A stretch of 9,046 nt of DNA from CAZTHL01 sp964613585 (GCA_964613585.1 CAZTHL010000120.1:1-9046); one strand, 5' to 3'; numbered from the stretch's first letter, positions 1 to 6,409 are shown. Numbers and translations: made by a program. Notes: generated by a model not told the origin, from the letters alone.

Positions 1-51
1 AGCCGGCGCCGGGCAGGACACGCTCAGCGAACGACCTATTTCCGCAGCCTG

Positions 52-1443
52 CTAGAGGTAGGGGGCAAGACCGGCAAAGAGAGCCGCGCTGCCCACGCTC
101 AGCACGAGCGCCCGGACCAGGTTCGGGCTCATCATGAGCTGTCCCACCGGGACGCGGAACATGCGGCCGGCCACCATCATGGTGAGCCCGACAGGGGACA
201 CCATCGTCGCCAGAGCCCAGGCGATGACGATGACCTCGGCCAGCGCCAAGTGGCTGAACGAGCCGGGGAAGGCCGCGCACGCCGCCATGGCCAGCGCCGC
301 CGGGACCGAGGCGTGGATGCCGATGAGGCCGACCGCGATGATGGCAAGGCCGATGCCGGCGAAGAGCAGGAACGGCGACGCCGCGAGCAGCTGTCCGGTC
401 ATGGCCTGCAGGCCCAGGATCTCGTCGAGCGGCAGACGGCCGATGACCACGGCCAGGATCACCGATGCCGCGATCAGCAGCACCTCGTCATTGATCGCGC
501 CGATCCCCTGCGCGGCGGCGCGCACCGGTCTCATCCAGGAGGTAGGCCATGTCAGCACCGCGTACGCCGCGCAGATCAACGGCATGCTGACGACGATGGC
601 CTCGACCGCCGGCACCTCGGCCCAGACGATGAGCCCGCCAAGGACCGCCGCCACCGCGACGGCGGGCGCGAGGAGCGGCTGCATCGCCCGGCCGATGCAC
701 AGAGCCGCGCCCCAGCCGGTGCGGCGGACAGCGAGCTCGGCCACCACCAGGCTGACCCCGCAGAGCAGCCCGACGGCCGGGATCTGCCAGCTCGGCACCG
801 TCGGCGAGTTGTGTCCGACAAAGGCCACGGCGACGAAGAAGGGCGACCAGAAGGCCGCGTAGCTCAATCCCCGCAGCGTGGCCAGGGCGGCCGCGCGCCG
901 CTGGGCGTCGTCCGCGTCCGCCGGAACACCGGCGGACAGCACCGCATGCGCGCCGGTCGCCAGCAGCCCACCGAGAGCGAAGGCCCCGACCATGTACGCG
1001 CTGGTCCTTTGCCCGCAGGGCATTGTCTCCAGGCGATGGCGCACCCGCTCCACCCAATGGCTCGCGCCGGCCACGGCCCGCACCCATTGCAGCACGGTGA
1101 GGAAGGCGGCGAAGGTCCCGGCCGACTGGAGCCCCAACCAGAGCACGTGGGCCGGCATCATTCCGTCCAGCACCGGAAACGCCGCGGCGCAGGCCAGGAC
1201 GGCGACCAGCAGCCGGGCCCGGGCGCCGGCGCGGACCAGCGCCAGCGGCAGATATGCGAGCAGCAGGACCGCGCCGAGGTCTCGCATCGAGCCCTGCAGG
1301 CCCGGAATCACCACCGCCCCAATCTCGCAGAGCACGAGAGCAAGAAGAATGCCGGTGGCCACCCCGCGAAGGAGAGGCGCCCGGCGGATGGATGTCTTCG
1401 CCGTCATCACCGATGATGATGACGCGAAATGGCTTGTGCGCAT
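52..1443 (-). CDS. Polytopic inner-membrane protein, transporter-like, family not assigned
   Basis: The product is 463 residues, very hydrophobic, with about 12 to 14 likely membrane segments (roughly residues 27-48, 55-72, 76-93, 97-120, 148-171, 192-212, 219-238, 258-275, 278-298, 320-335, 352-374, 378-395, 399-424 and 442-462). Loops are short; the largest polar ones are near 121-147 and 172-190. A serine-rich, mildly basic N-terminus precedes the first helix, and no cleavable signal peptide is clear. Features resembling the ion-transporter superfamily are a polar-broken 'FWSPFF' segment (198-203), a GIHASVPAA turn (374-382) and an 'ATMVSPVGLTMM' segment (412-423), but I cannot name a family. 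The ATG start at 1443 is chosen because GGAG lies 8 nt upstream; an in-frame GTG at 1452 and an ATG at 1407 lack that spacing. It lies downstream of the dioxygenase gene on the same strand, 250 bp away, so co-transcription is possible but not shown. A transporter role is inference. Confidence 0.82.
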   Translation of the reverse strand: MRTSHFASSSSVMTAKTSIRRAPLLRGVATGILLALVLCEIGAVVIPGLQGSMRDLGAVLLLAYLPLALVRAGARARLLVAVLACAAAFPVLDGMMPAHVLWLGLQSAGTFAAFLTVLQWVRAVAGASHWVERVRHRLETMPCGQRTSAYMVGAFALGGLLATGAHAVLSAGVPADADDAQRRAAALATLRGLSYAAFWSPFFVAVAFVGHNSPTVPSWQIPAVGLLCGVSLVVAELAVRRTGWGAALCIGRAMQPLLAPAVAVAAVLGGLIVWAEVPAVEAIVVSMPLICAAYAVLTWPTSWMRPVRAAAQGIGAINDEVLLIAASVILAVVIGRLPLDEILGLQAMTGQLLAASPFLLFAGIGLAIIAVGLIGIHASVPAALAMAACAAFPGSFSHLALAEVIVIAWALATMVSPVGLTMMVAGRMFRVPVGQLMMSPNLVRALVLSVGSAALFAGLAPYL

Positions 1444-1451
1444 AAACGACA

Positions 1452-1455
1452 CTCC
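1452..1455 (-). promoter_or_regulatory. Shine-Dalgarno GGAG for the membrane protein
   Basis: On the minus strand GGAG stands 8 nt before the ATG at 1443. It decides the start in favour of this ATG over the GTG nine bases upstream and the ATG 36 bases downstream, which has no purine-rich element in front of it. Confidence 0.6.
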
Positions 1456-1609
1456 GCCCCGTTACGTCGCGAACCGGCGTGGTCAATGGGACGGCCGGCG
1501 CAGCCCCGTCCGGGGCGGAGGCGCCGACCCGGGACCTCGGGCCGCCTGACGCTCAGCCCCGGGCACCGCCGCCGAAGGCCCGCCGGATTGCCCCTCGGCG
1601 CTGAGCCAT

Positions 1610-1640
1610 CGGAGCCGGCGGTATGGAAGGCAAGGCTCCG
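1610..1640. repeat. Inverted repeat in the dioxygenase/membrane-protein gap
   Basis: CGGAGCC (1610-1616) and GGCTCCG (1634-1640) are perfect 7-bp inverted arms with a 17-nt spacer, about 54 nt downstream of the dioxygenase stop. There is no T-tract, so this is not a classical intrinsic terminator. It could be a 3' stem or simply chance in GC-rich DNA. Apart from this, the 250-bp gap (1444-1693) shows no convincing gene or promoter. Confidence 0.3.
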
Positions 1641-1693
1641 GCCGCCGACGCGGGGGACCTCTCCGGGCCCCGTTGCCGGCAGCCGGCAGCGGA

Positions 1694-2626
1694 TCACGCG
1701 GCCAGCGGCGTCCGGCCTTCCTGGTCGGCCACGACGGCCGAGCGTCTCATCCGGACACGGATCAGATGACGCCGGCAGTCGCTGAAGTCCGAGCGGGCGT
1801 GCAGCAGGCGGCGATTGTTCGCCATCAGCATCTGACCACTCTCGAGCCGCAGTTCGAACGGCCGGACGCCGTCGCGCAGGAGCGCGTCGAAGCGGTCGAG
1901 CGCCCACTGCATGCGGTCCGTGATCACCGCCTCCGGCGCGGCCGCCATGCCCTCCGCGATCGAGTCGCGGCGATAGCGGATCGTCCCGTCCGGCTGCAGG
2001 ATCGTGTGAAACACCACCGCAGGCCGATCCGCCGACTGAAAGGCGGCCGGCACCTTGAACGGGAACGGGCAGCTGCGCAGCGTCTCCAGGCAATCGCGAC
2101 CGCCGTCGTCCGCCTCGAGCGTTCTCACGATGTCGTCGGCGCGCACGAGCTGCGACAGGCCGCCGGTCTGCGCCGGCTGGACGGCGAAAAGGGCGAAGAA
2201 TTCCTCCGGAGCCTCGATGAACGACGAGTCCGTGTGAAAGGGAGCGAACCCGGTCCGCTCCGAGAAGGTCAAGGCGCGGGTCTCCTCCTCCGCCTGATCC
2301 CGGACGTGCCAGACCAGACGCTGTTCCTGATCATGCGTCGTCGGCGTCCCGACCGCCGAGCACAGGGCGGCGACGACCCGCTGCACCTGGCAAAGACGCC
2401 CGTTGAGGAGCGGAGACAGACCATCGACCACCAGGAAGCTCGCCGGCCCGTCCAGAATGTGCCGGGCCTGGTCCCCGAACTCGCCAAGCCCGTCCAGGCT
2501 CGCGACCAGCTCCCGATAGAAATCAATCTCGCACCGGCCGTCCGACTTCCTAAAGGAAGCGACCGCTTCCACGAGCGGAGCAAGCTGCTCGATGCCGGAG
2601 AAGCTCAGATGGATGTGATATTGCAT
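1694..2626 (-). CDS. TauD/TfdA-family Fe(II)/2-oxoglutarate-dependent dioxygenase
   Basis: The product is 310 residues, cytosolic, with no signal peptide. It carries the facial triad of the TauD/clavaminate-synthase-like family: H131 and D133 in 'FHTDSSF', and the distal H276 in 'NNRRLLHARSDF'. R286 and R290, 10 and 14 residues after H276, match the arginine region that binds the 2-oxoglutarate carboxylate in TauD. Family members couple 2-oxoglutarate decarboxylation and O2 to hydroxylation or desaturation of a small substrate such as taurine, an aryloxyacid or an amino acid. The N-terminal 90 residues do not look like E. coli TauD and the overall layout is closer to the amino-acid hydroxylase branch, but the substrate cannot be read from sequence. 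The ATG start at 2626 is preferred because AAGG lies 9 nt upstream; an in-frame GTG at 2671 would add 15 atypical residues. The neighbouring membrane protein might transport the substrate or product (inference). Confidence 0.9.
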   Translation of the reverse strand: MQYHIHLSFSGIEQLAPLVEAVASFRKSDGRCEIDFYRELVASLDGLGEFGDQARHILDGPASFLVVDGLSPLLNGRLCQVQRVVAALCSAVGTPTTHDQEQRLVWHVRDQAEEETRALTFSERTGFAPFHTDSSFIEAPEEFFALFAVQPAQTGGLSQLVRADDIVRTLEADDGGRDCLETLRSCPFPFKVPAAFQSADRPAVVFHTILQPDGTIRYRRDSIAEGMAAAPEAVITDRMQWALDRFDALLRDGVRPFELRLESGQMLMANNRRLLHARSDFSDCRRHLIRVRMRRSAVVADQEGRTPLAA

Positions 2627-2635
2627 TGGTGTAGA

Positions 2636-2646
2636 CCTTACCTTCT
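2636..2646 (-). promoter_or_regulatory. Ribosome binding site fixing the dioxygenase start
   Basis: On the minus strand the purine-rich run AGAAGGTAAGG ends 9 nt before the ATG at 2626. This supports that ATG over the GTG at 2671, whose upstream sequence has no comparable element. Confidence 0.6.
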
Positions 2647-2691
2647 TTCCAGAAGACGACAGCGCCTGCACAAATGAATATCAAGGCATCC

Positions 2692-2741
2692 GTCAAAAAG
2701 ACGCTAATTTGCAGCGGTCAAAAAGCAACGACGGTAAAAAG
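2692..2741. repeat. Three GT(C)AAAAAG motifs upstream of the dioxygenase gene
   Basis: GTCAAAAAG occurs at 2692-2700 and 2717-2725, and GTAAAAAG at 2734-2741. On the minus strand they read CTTTTTGAC, CTTTTTGAC and CTTTTTAC, in the direction of the dioxygenase gene and 66 to 115 nt before its ATG. The first copy also forms a small inverted repeat, CGTC-A5-GACG (2691-2703). Start-to-start spacings are 25 and 17 bp. They could be operator half-sites or overlapping -35 elements; function is inferred only from position and repetition. Confidence 0.45.
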
Positions 2742-3017
2742 CCCCTGAAGAGGTTGCAATAATGCTCAACGCTGTTCATAAGCTCCGACAACCATTTCTA
2801 CGAATACGCACGCACACGCGAGCATGGCATATTCCCATACAATTAATTACTTGACGGTTCTTGGTCCGTGGCCCGCCCGCACCGGACAAATGGCAGCTTT
2901 TCGCACGCCGAGCGGCGCGTTCCCGGCCCGGCCGCTACCGGCGATGACGGTCCCGTGCCGGCCTGCGTCCCCTGCGCGCCGGCCTCGGCACCGCGACCGG
3001 GACGCATCGACGGGCCC

Positions 3018-3044
3018 GGCGGGCGGCTCGGATCGGCGCCCGCC
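3018..3044. repeat. GC-rich inverted repeat downstream of the NifX-like gene
   Basis: GGCGGGCG (3018-3025) and CGCCCGCC (3037-3044) are perfect 8-bp arms around an 11-nt loop. It lies 55 nt past the minus-strand stop at 3099 and may be a 3'-end stem. No T-tract follows, so a terminator role is uncertain. Confidence 0.35.
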
Positions 3045-3061
3045 CTGCGTCATCGAGCGTC

Positions 3062-3080
3062 GGCCGCCCGGCCGGCGGCC
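3062..3080. repeat. Second GC-rich inverted repeat downstream of the NifX-like gene
   Basis: GGCCGCC (3062-3068) and GGCGGCC (3074-3080) are 7-bp arms around a 5-nt loop, starting 19 nt after the minus-strand stop. Together with the stem at 3018-3044 it could stabilise or end the transcript. Such stems also arise by chance at this GC content. Confidence 0.3.
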
Positions 3081-3098
3081 ACCCGGACGACGGCCGGC

Positions 3099-3437
3099 TC
3101 ACTCGTGAGGACGCCCGGGCGCCAGCCGCCCGGCGAAATAGTCCCGGATCGCCTGCGCCGGATCCTCCTCCACCGTCGTCACCACCGTGATGCCGCGCCG
3201 GGCCATGCGCTCGACGAAGCGCTCCCCGGCGCTGCCGACGATCATCAGCCGAGCCGGGTCGACCGGGTGCGGGCCGTCCCCATGGAACTCGTGGAACGAC
3301 AGCTCCCGGGGCAGGTCGAGCCGGTCCACCTCCACCGGCTCCGCCCCCGGCTCCGCCTCGTAGATCAGGAAGCGCCGGGTCTTGCCCCCGTGCGGCGTGA
3401 TCGTCCGGAAGTTCTGGCTGCCGACCGCGATGCGCAT
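3099..3437 (-). CDS. NifX/NifB-C-terminal-like protein (dinitrogenase iron-molybdenum cofactor family)
   Basis: The 112-residue product is a single small domain. It opens with a beta strand (MRIAVGSQNF), followed by 'TITPHGGKTRRFLIYE' (12-27), then 'LSFHEFHGDGPHPVD' (46-60), a core strand and loop 'LMIVGSAGERFVERM' (64-78), and 'RGITVV' (81-86). This pattern fits the NifX/NifY/VnfX/NifB-C-terminal fold, an RNase H-like domain whose nif members bind FeMo-cofactor precursors or iron-sulfur clusters. The His-rich 'SFHEFHGDGPHP' segment is typical of the stand-alone alphaproteobacterial branch, many of which sit outside nif clusters. No nif gene is in this window, so a direct role in nitrogenase assembly is not shown; iron-sulfur or metal-cofactor handling is the broader possibility. 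AGGAG lies 10 nt before the ATG. The gene is divergent from the GST gene and shares a 137-bp upstream region with it. Confidence 0.87.
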   Translation of the reverse strand: MRIAVGSQNFRTITPHGGKTRRFLIYEAEPGAEPVEVDRLDLPRELSFHEFHGDGPHPVDPARLMIVGSAGERFVERMARRGITVVTTVEEDPAQAIRDYFAGRLAPGRPHE

Positions 3438-3510
3438 GGTGGCGGGTCTCCTGCTGCTGATGGTGACGGGCGTCCTGTGGCCGGCGGCGCCGGCGTCCGG
3501 CCGCCGCGGC

Positions 3511-3539
3511 TTGGCGCGACGGCCCGGTTGCGCTAGACA
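3511..3539 (+). promoter_or_regulatory. Candidate sigma-70-type promoter of the GST-pheS unit
   Basis: TTGGCG (3511-3516) and TAGACA (3534-3539) are separated by exactly 17 bp. They match the -35 and -10 consensus at four and three of six positions. A start near 3546 would give a leader of about 29 nt before the GST ATG. The GCTAGAC form of the -10 region is common in front of alphaproteobacterial genes. No mapping evidence is available. Confidence 0.45.
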
Positions 3540-3545
3540 ACCGGG
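3523..3545. promoter_or_regulatory. Operator-like inverted repeat over the -10 region
   Basis: CCCGGTTG (3523-3530) and CAACCGGG (3538-3545) are perfect 8-bp inverted arms around CGCTAGA. The repeat covers the proposed -10 box and the predicted start point, the expected place for a repressor operator. It could instead form a short RNA stem if transcription starts further upstream. Confidence 0.4.
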
Positions 3546-3574
3546 GTCCCCTTCCTGCCGCGGGAGCGCCGGCG

Positions 3575-4273
3575 ATGATCGATCTCTACTACTGGCCCAC
3601 CCCCAACGGCCACAAGGTCAGCATCCTGCTCGAGGAGCTCGGCTTGCCCTACGAGGTGCACCCGGTCAACATCGGCGCCGGCGAGCAGTTCGACCCGGCG
3701 TTCCTCAAGATCAGCCCGAACAACAAGATGCCGGCGATCGTCGACCGTCAGGCCATGGACGGCAAGCCCTACGCCGTGTTCGAGAGCGGCGCCATCCTGA
3801 TGTACCTGTGCGACAAGACCGGCAGCTCGCTGCTGCCCCACTACCATCCGCGCCGGTACGACACCCTGCAGTGGCTGATGTTCCAGATGGGCGGCCTGGG
3901 CCCCATGCTTGGCCAGGCCCACCATTTCCGCCAGTATGCGCCGGAGAGCATCGAGTATGCCGTCACCCGCTACACCCGCGAGGCCGGCCGCCTGTACCGG
4001 GTCATGGACACGCGCCTCGGCGAGGCCCCGTTCCTGGCCGGCGCCGACTACACCATCGCCGACATCGCCTGCTTCCCCTGGGTGCGCAGCATCGAGAAGC
4101 AGGGCCACACGCTCGACGACCACCCCAACGTCAAGCGCTGGTTCGAACTGATCGGCAGCCGGCCGGCGGTGCAGCGCGGCGTGGCGCTGCTGGCCGAGCG
4201 GCGCACCGACCTCGCCACCGACGCCCAGGCGCGCGAGGCGATGTTCGGCGCCCGGCAATACGCCAAGCACTGA
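3575..4273 (+). CDS. Glutathione S-transferase, YfcG/YghU (nu-class) type
   Basis: The product is 232 residues with the two-domain GST layout. The thioredoxin-like N-terminal domain (about 1-85) has 'YYWPTPNGHKVSILLEE' with T9 and N11 in the places used by YfcG-type enzymes instead of a catalytic Tyr, Ser or Cys. It also has 'NKMPAIVD' with cis-Pro53 and the gamma-glutamyl-binding 'ESGAILMYL' (E70, S71). The all-alpha C-terminal domain (about 90-205) has 'TRYTREAGRLYRVMDTRL' and the N-capping 'YTIADIACFPWV' (159-170). E. coli YfcG is 215 residues and acts as a glutathione-dependent disulfide-bond reductase with organic peroxide activity; the same cytosolic role is likely here. The last 25 residues extend a little beyond the usual end. 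GGGAG lies 8 nt before the ATG. The stop is 10 nt before the pheS GTG, so the two are probably one transcript. Confidence 0.93.
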   Translation: MIDLYYWPTPNGHKVSILLEELGLPYEVHPVNIGAGEQFDPAFLKISPNNKMPAIVDRQAMDGKPYAVFESGAILMYLCDKTGSSLLPHYHPRRYDTLQWLMFQMGGLGPMLGQAHHFRQYAPESIEYAVTRYTREAGRLYRVMDTRLGEAPFLAGADYTIADIACFPWVRSIEKQGHTLDDHPNVKRWFELIGSRPAVQRGVALLAERRTDLATDAQAREAMFGARQYAKH

Positions 4274-4275
4274 GG
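4272..4275 (+). promoter_or_regulatory. pheS Shine-Dalgarno overlapping the GST stop codon
   Basis: The GST stop TGA (4271-4273) runs into GAGG (4272-4275), which is 8 nt before the GTG start of pheS at 4284. The arrangement supports the GTG start and suggests translational coupling of pheS to the GST gene. Confidence 0.6.
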
Positions 4276-4283
4276 CCGGCCGG

Positions 4284-5384
4284 GTGAGCGCCGACACCGA
4301 CCTCGACGCGGCGGCCCTCGACCGGCTGCGGGCCGAGCTGCTCGCCGCCGTCGACGACGCCGCCGACCTCGCCGCGCTGGAGGAGGCCCGGGTCGCGGCC
4401 CTCGGCAAGAAGGGCCGGCTGACCGGGCTGATGCGGCAGCTCGGCGGCCTCGACCCGGAGGCCCGGCGCGAGGCCGGCGCCGCCCTCAACGCGGTCAAGG
4501 ACGCCGTCGCCGTCGCCCTCGACGCGCGCCGGGACGCCCTGGCGCGCGCCGCCCTGGCCGACCGGCTCGAGCGCGAGCGGGTCGACGTCACGCTGCCGCC
4601 CCGGCCCCGGCCGACCGGCCATATCCACCCGATCAGCCAGACCATGGCCGAGATGATCGCCATCTTCGCCGACATGGGCCTGGCGGTCGCGGAAGGCCCG
4701 GACATCGAGGACGACTTCCACAACTTCACCGCGCTCAACATGCCGGCCGAGCACCCGGCCCGCCAGATGCACGACACCTTCTACCTGCCGAGCCACGCCG
4801 ACGGCCGGGACATGGTGCTGCGCACCCACACCTCGCCCGTGCAGGTGCGCACCATGCGGAGCCAGGAGCCGCCGATCCGCATCGTCGCGCCCGGCCGCAC
4901 CTACCGCTCCGACTACGACCAGACCCACACGCCGATGTTCCACCAGATCGAGGGGCTGGTGGTCGACGAGCGCACCCACATGGGCCACCTCAAGGGCTGC
5001 CTGATGGAGTTCGTGCGCGCCTTCTTCGGCATCGACGACCTGCCGGTGCGCTTCCGCCCGAGCTTCTTCCCGTTCACCGAGCCGTCGGCGGAGATGGACA
5101 TCGGCTGCTCGCGCGCCGGCGGCGGGCTGCGCCTGGGCGACCACGGCGACTGGCTCGAGATCCTCGGCTGCGGCATGGTGCACCCAGGGGTCCTGGCCAT
5201 GTGCGACCTCGATCCGGACCGCTACCAGGGCTTCGCCTTCGGCATCGGCATCGAGCGGCCGGCCATGCTGAAATACGGCATCCCCGACCTGCGCACCTTC
5301 TTCGAGGCCGACCTGCGCTGGCTGCGCCACTACGGCTTCCTGCCGCTCGACGTGCCCAGCCTGGCCACCGGCCTGTCCGCCTGA
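4284..5384 (+). CDS. pheS: Phenylalanyl-tRNA synthetase alpha subunit
   Basis: The product is 366 residues, close to the usual bacterial length. It is the catalytic alpha subunit of the cytosolic alpha2-beta2 enzyme that attaches phenylalanine to tRNA(Phe). The N-terminal 90 residues are the charged, Ala-rich coiled coil that contacts tRNA. The class II core starts at 'GHIHPISQTMAEM' (112-124). Motif 2 is seen in 'GRTYRSDYDQTHTPMFHQIEG' spanning 204-224 (R205, H220, Q221, E223). The Phe pocket carries 'SFFPFTEPSAE' (260-270), and motif 3 is 'GFAFGIGIERPAMLKYG' (316-332), where A318 corresponds to Ala294, the residue setting amino-acid selectivity in E. coli. All key residues are intact. The start is GTG, supported by GAGG overlapping the preceding stop. 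In many alphaproteobacteria pheS follows rpmI and rplT and is followed by pheT; here a GST gene precedes it and an antisense sulfotransferase gene follows. Confidence 0.98.
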   Translation: MSADTDLDAAALDRLRAELLAAVDDAADLAALEEARVAALGKKGRLTGLMRQLGGLDPEARREAGAALNAVKDAVAVALDARRDALARAALADRLERERVDVTLPPRPRPTGHIHPISQTMAEMIAIFADMGLAVAEGPDIEDDFHNFTALNMPAEHPARQMHDTFYLPSHADGRDMVLRTHTSPVQVRTMRSQEPPIRIVAPGRTYRSDYDQTHTPMFHQIEGLVVDERTHMGHLKGCLMEFVRAFFGIDDLPVRFRPSFFPFTEPSAEMDIGCSRAGGGLRLGDHGDWLEILGCGMVHPGVLAMCDLDPDRYQGFAFGIGIERPAMLKYGIPDLRTFFEADLRWLRHYGFLPLDVPSLATGLSA

Positions 5385-5406
5385 GCCCCGCTCCCGCCCC
5401 GCCTCC

Positions 5407-5433
5407 GCGCCGGCCCCGGCCCGCGCCCGGCGC
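5407..5433. repeat. Inverted repeat between the convergent pheS and sulfotransferase stops
   Basis: GCGCCGG (5407-5413) and CCGGCGC (5427-5433) are 7-bp arms around a 13-nt spacer, within the 53 bp between the two convergent stops. The position suits a stem serving both transcripts, but neither side has a T-tract, so intrinsic termination is doubtful. Confidence 0.3.
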
Positions 5434-5437
5434 CGCG

Positions 5438-6295
5438 CTAGGCCGCGACCACGGAGCGGTCCAGGGCGGCGCGCAGGCGCTCGTCCAGGTCGTCGTCGAA
5501 CAGCGCGCGCATCCGCTGGTGGCCCGACCGCAGCCGCAGCGGCGCCGCGCCGTCGAGCCCGATATGGCCGATGATCCGCCGCAGCACCGGCTGCGGGTCG
5601 GCGATCAGCTCCTCGTAGGTCACCGGCATCACCTGCTCGGGCCGGAACAGCTGGCGCAGATGCTCGGCGATGATCCGGTCGCGCCGCTCCAGATCCCGGT
5701 GCAGCGCCACCGCCTCCGCCACGTCCGCCTCGGTGAAGCGGAGCTTGGTCGGCGCCTCCGCCGGGGCCGAGGCCGGCCGGTTGTGCCAGCGCCGGCTGCG
5801 GTCGGCGCGGATCGCCGAGGTGGTCCGGGCGATGGTGTCGCGCCGCTCCAGATGGATCACGCGCACGCTCTCGCGGTAGCGGTCGAGCCCGTCGCGCGAC
5901 AGCCCGGCCTCCAGGAACTCGAAGAGATAGCGCGACACCACCTTGGTGCCGGCCACCCCGTTGGGCGTCGCGTCGTGCGCCAGCAGCGCCTCGACCACGT
6001 CGGCGAGGCGGATCGGGCTGTCCTTCAGCGCCTCGAGCAGCGGCGTCTTCAGGTGCTCCCGCGGGTAGCCGCAGCGGTCGGTGTTGCGCAGCAGGTCGCA
6101 CAGATGCGTGCTGCCCGACCGGCCGACGCAGACGATGGCGTAGAGCCGCCCCTCTGCCGGCCGGCGGGGAATCCCGGCCAGCCGCATCAGCGAGGCCGGC
6201 CGGCCGGTCCTGAGGAAGGTATCCAGATGGTGCCGGCGGCGTCGCCGCAGCAGATCCACCATCCGCGGCTGCTGCCGCCCTTCGTGCGCCATCAT
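5438..6295 (-). CDS. Stf0-type sulfotransferase
   Basis: The product is 285 residues and soluble, compared with about 267 for mycobacterial trehalose 2-sulfotransferase Stf0. The PAPS 5'-phosphosulfate loop is 'AIVCVGRSGSTHLCDLL' (53-69), with the family-typical RSGST. It is followed by 'GYPREHL' (76-82), where E80 fits the catalytic glutamate of the Stf0 'RPQEYF' motif. The 3'-phosphate-binding part is 'VIHLERRDTIARTTSAIRA' (146-164). The C-terminal 'MPVTYEELIADPQPVLRRI' (223-241) matches the family's conserved end segment. Family members move sulfate from PAPS to a sugar or other hydroxyl; the acceptor here is unknown and need not be trehalose. The N-terminal 50 residues are Arg-rich and variable. 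GGAGG lies 5 nt before the ATG at 6295 and 8 nt before the adjacent ATG at 6292, so either may be used. The gene lies antisense between pheS and pheT, with no sulfate-activation or carbohydrate gene nearby. Confidence 0.9.
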   Translation of the reverse strand: MMAHEGRQQPRMVDLLRRRRRHHLDTFLRTGRPASLMRLAGIPRRPAEGRLYAIVCVGRSGSTHLCDLLRNTDRCGYPREHLKTPLLEALKDSPIRLADVVEALLAHDATPNGVAGTKVVSRYLFEFLEAGLSRDGLDRYRESVRVIHLERRDTIARTTSAIRADRSRRWHNRPASAPAEAPTKLRFTEADVAEAVALHRDLERRDRIIAEHLRQLFRPEQVMPVTYEELIADPQPVLRRIIGHIGLDGAAPLRLRSGHQRMRALFDDDLDERLRAALDRSVVAA

Positions 6296-6409
6296 GCGAC
6301 CCTCCCGGGGTCCCCGGTCCATCCCGGGCGATCCAGCCCGAGAGGTGGAGCCGGATACCGTGGCCGTCAAGAGGCGCCGGCGACGGGGCCGTTGACGCCG
6401 GCCGCGCCC

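Larger units (their letters stand above)
2627..3098. other. 472-bp intergenic region, AT-rich half then GC-rich half
   Basis: This gap lies between the dioxygenase start and the NifX-like stop, both on the minus strand. About 2640-2870 is strikingly AT-rich for this window and must hold the dioxygenase promoter. It has several TTGAC-like -35 candidates on the minus strand (for example at 2691-2696 and 2716-2721) but none with a convincing -10 partner. About 2870-3098 returns to extreme GC richness and holds two GC-rich inverted repeats. Open frames here translate to low-complexity Pro/Arg-rich sequence and are not credible genes. I see no tRNA-like fold or integrase-type attachment site. Confidence 0.6.

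Noticed and set aside
250..1416. Long plus-strand open frame antisense to the membrane protein
   Set aside because: The product is Arg/Gly/Asp/His-rich with no recognisable domain, while the opposite strand encodes a coherent multi-helix protein with a good ribosome binding site.
1407..2093. Minus-strand open frame covering the 1444-1693 gap and part of the dioxygenase gene
   Set aside because: It overlaps the dioxygenase in another frame and has a low-complexity Gly/Arg/Pro composition. The gap alone contains no credible small gene.
2627..2870. Phage or island attachment site, or a tRNA gene remnant in the AT-rich stretch
   Set aside because: I found no tRNA-like arms, no flanking direct repeat pair and no integrase or transposase gene in the window.
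2824..3108. A 94-codon plus-strand frame starting in the AT-rich region
   Set aside because: It has no ribosome binding site and becomes Pro/Arg repeats (RRPPGRRPPG) produced by the GC-rich stems near 3062-3080, as expected for non-coding DNA.
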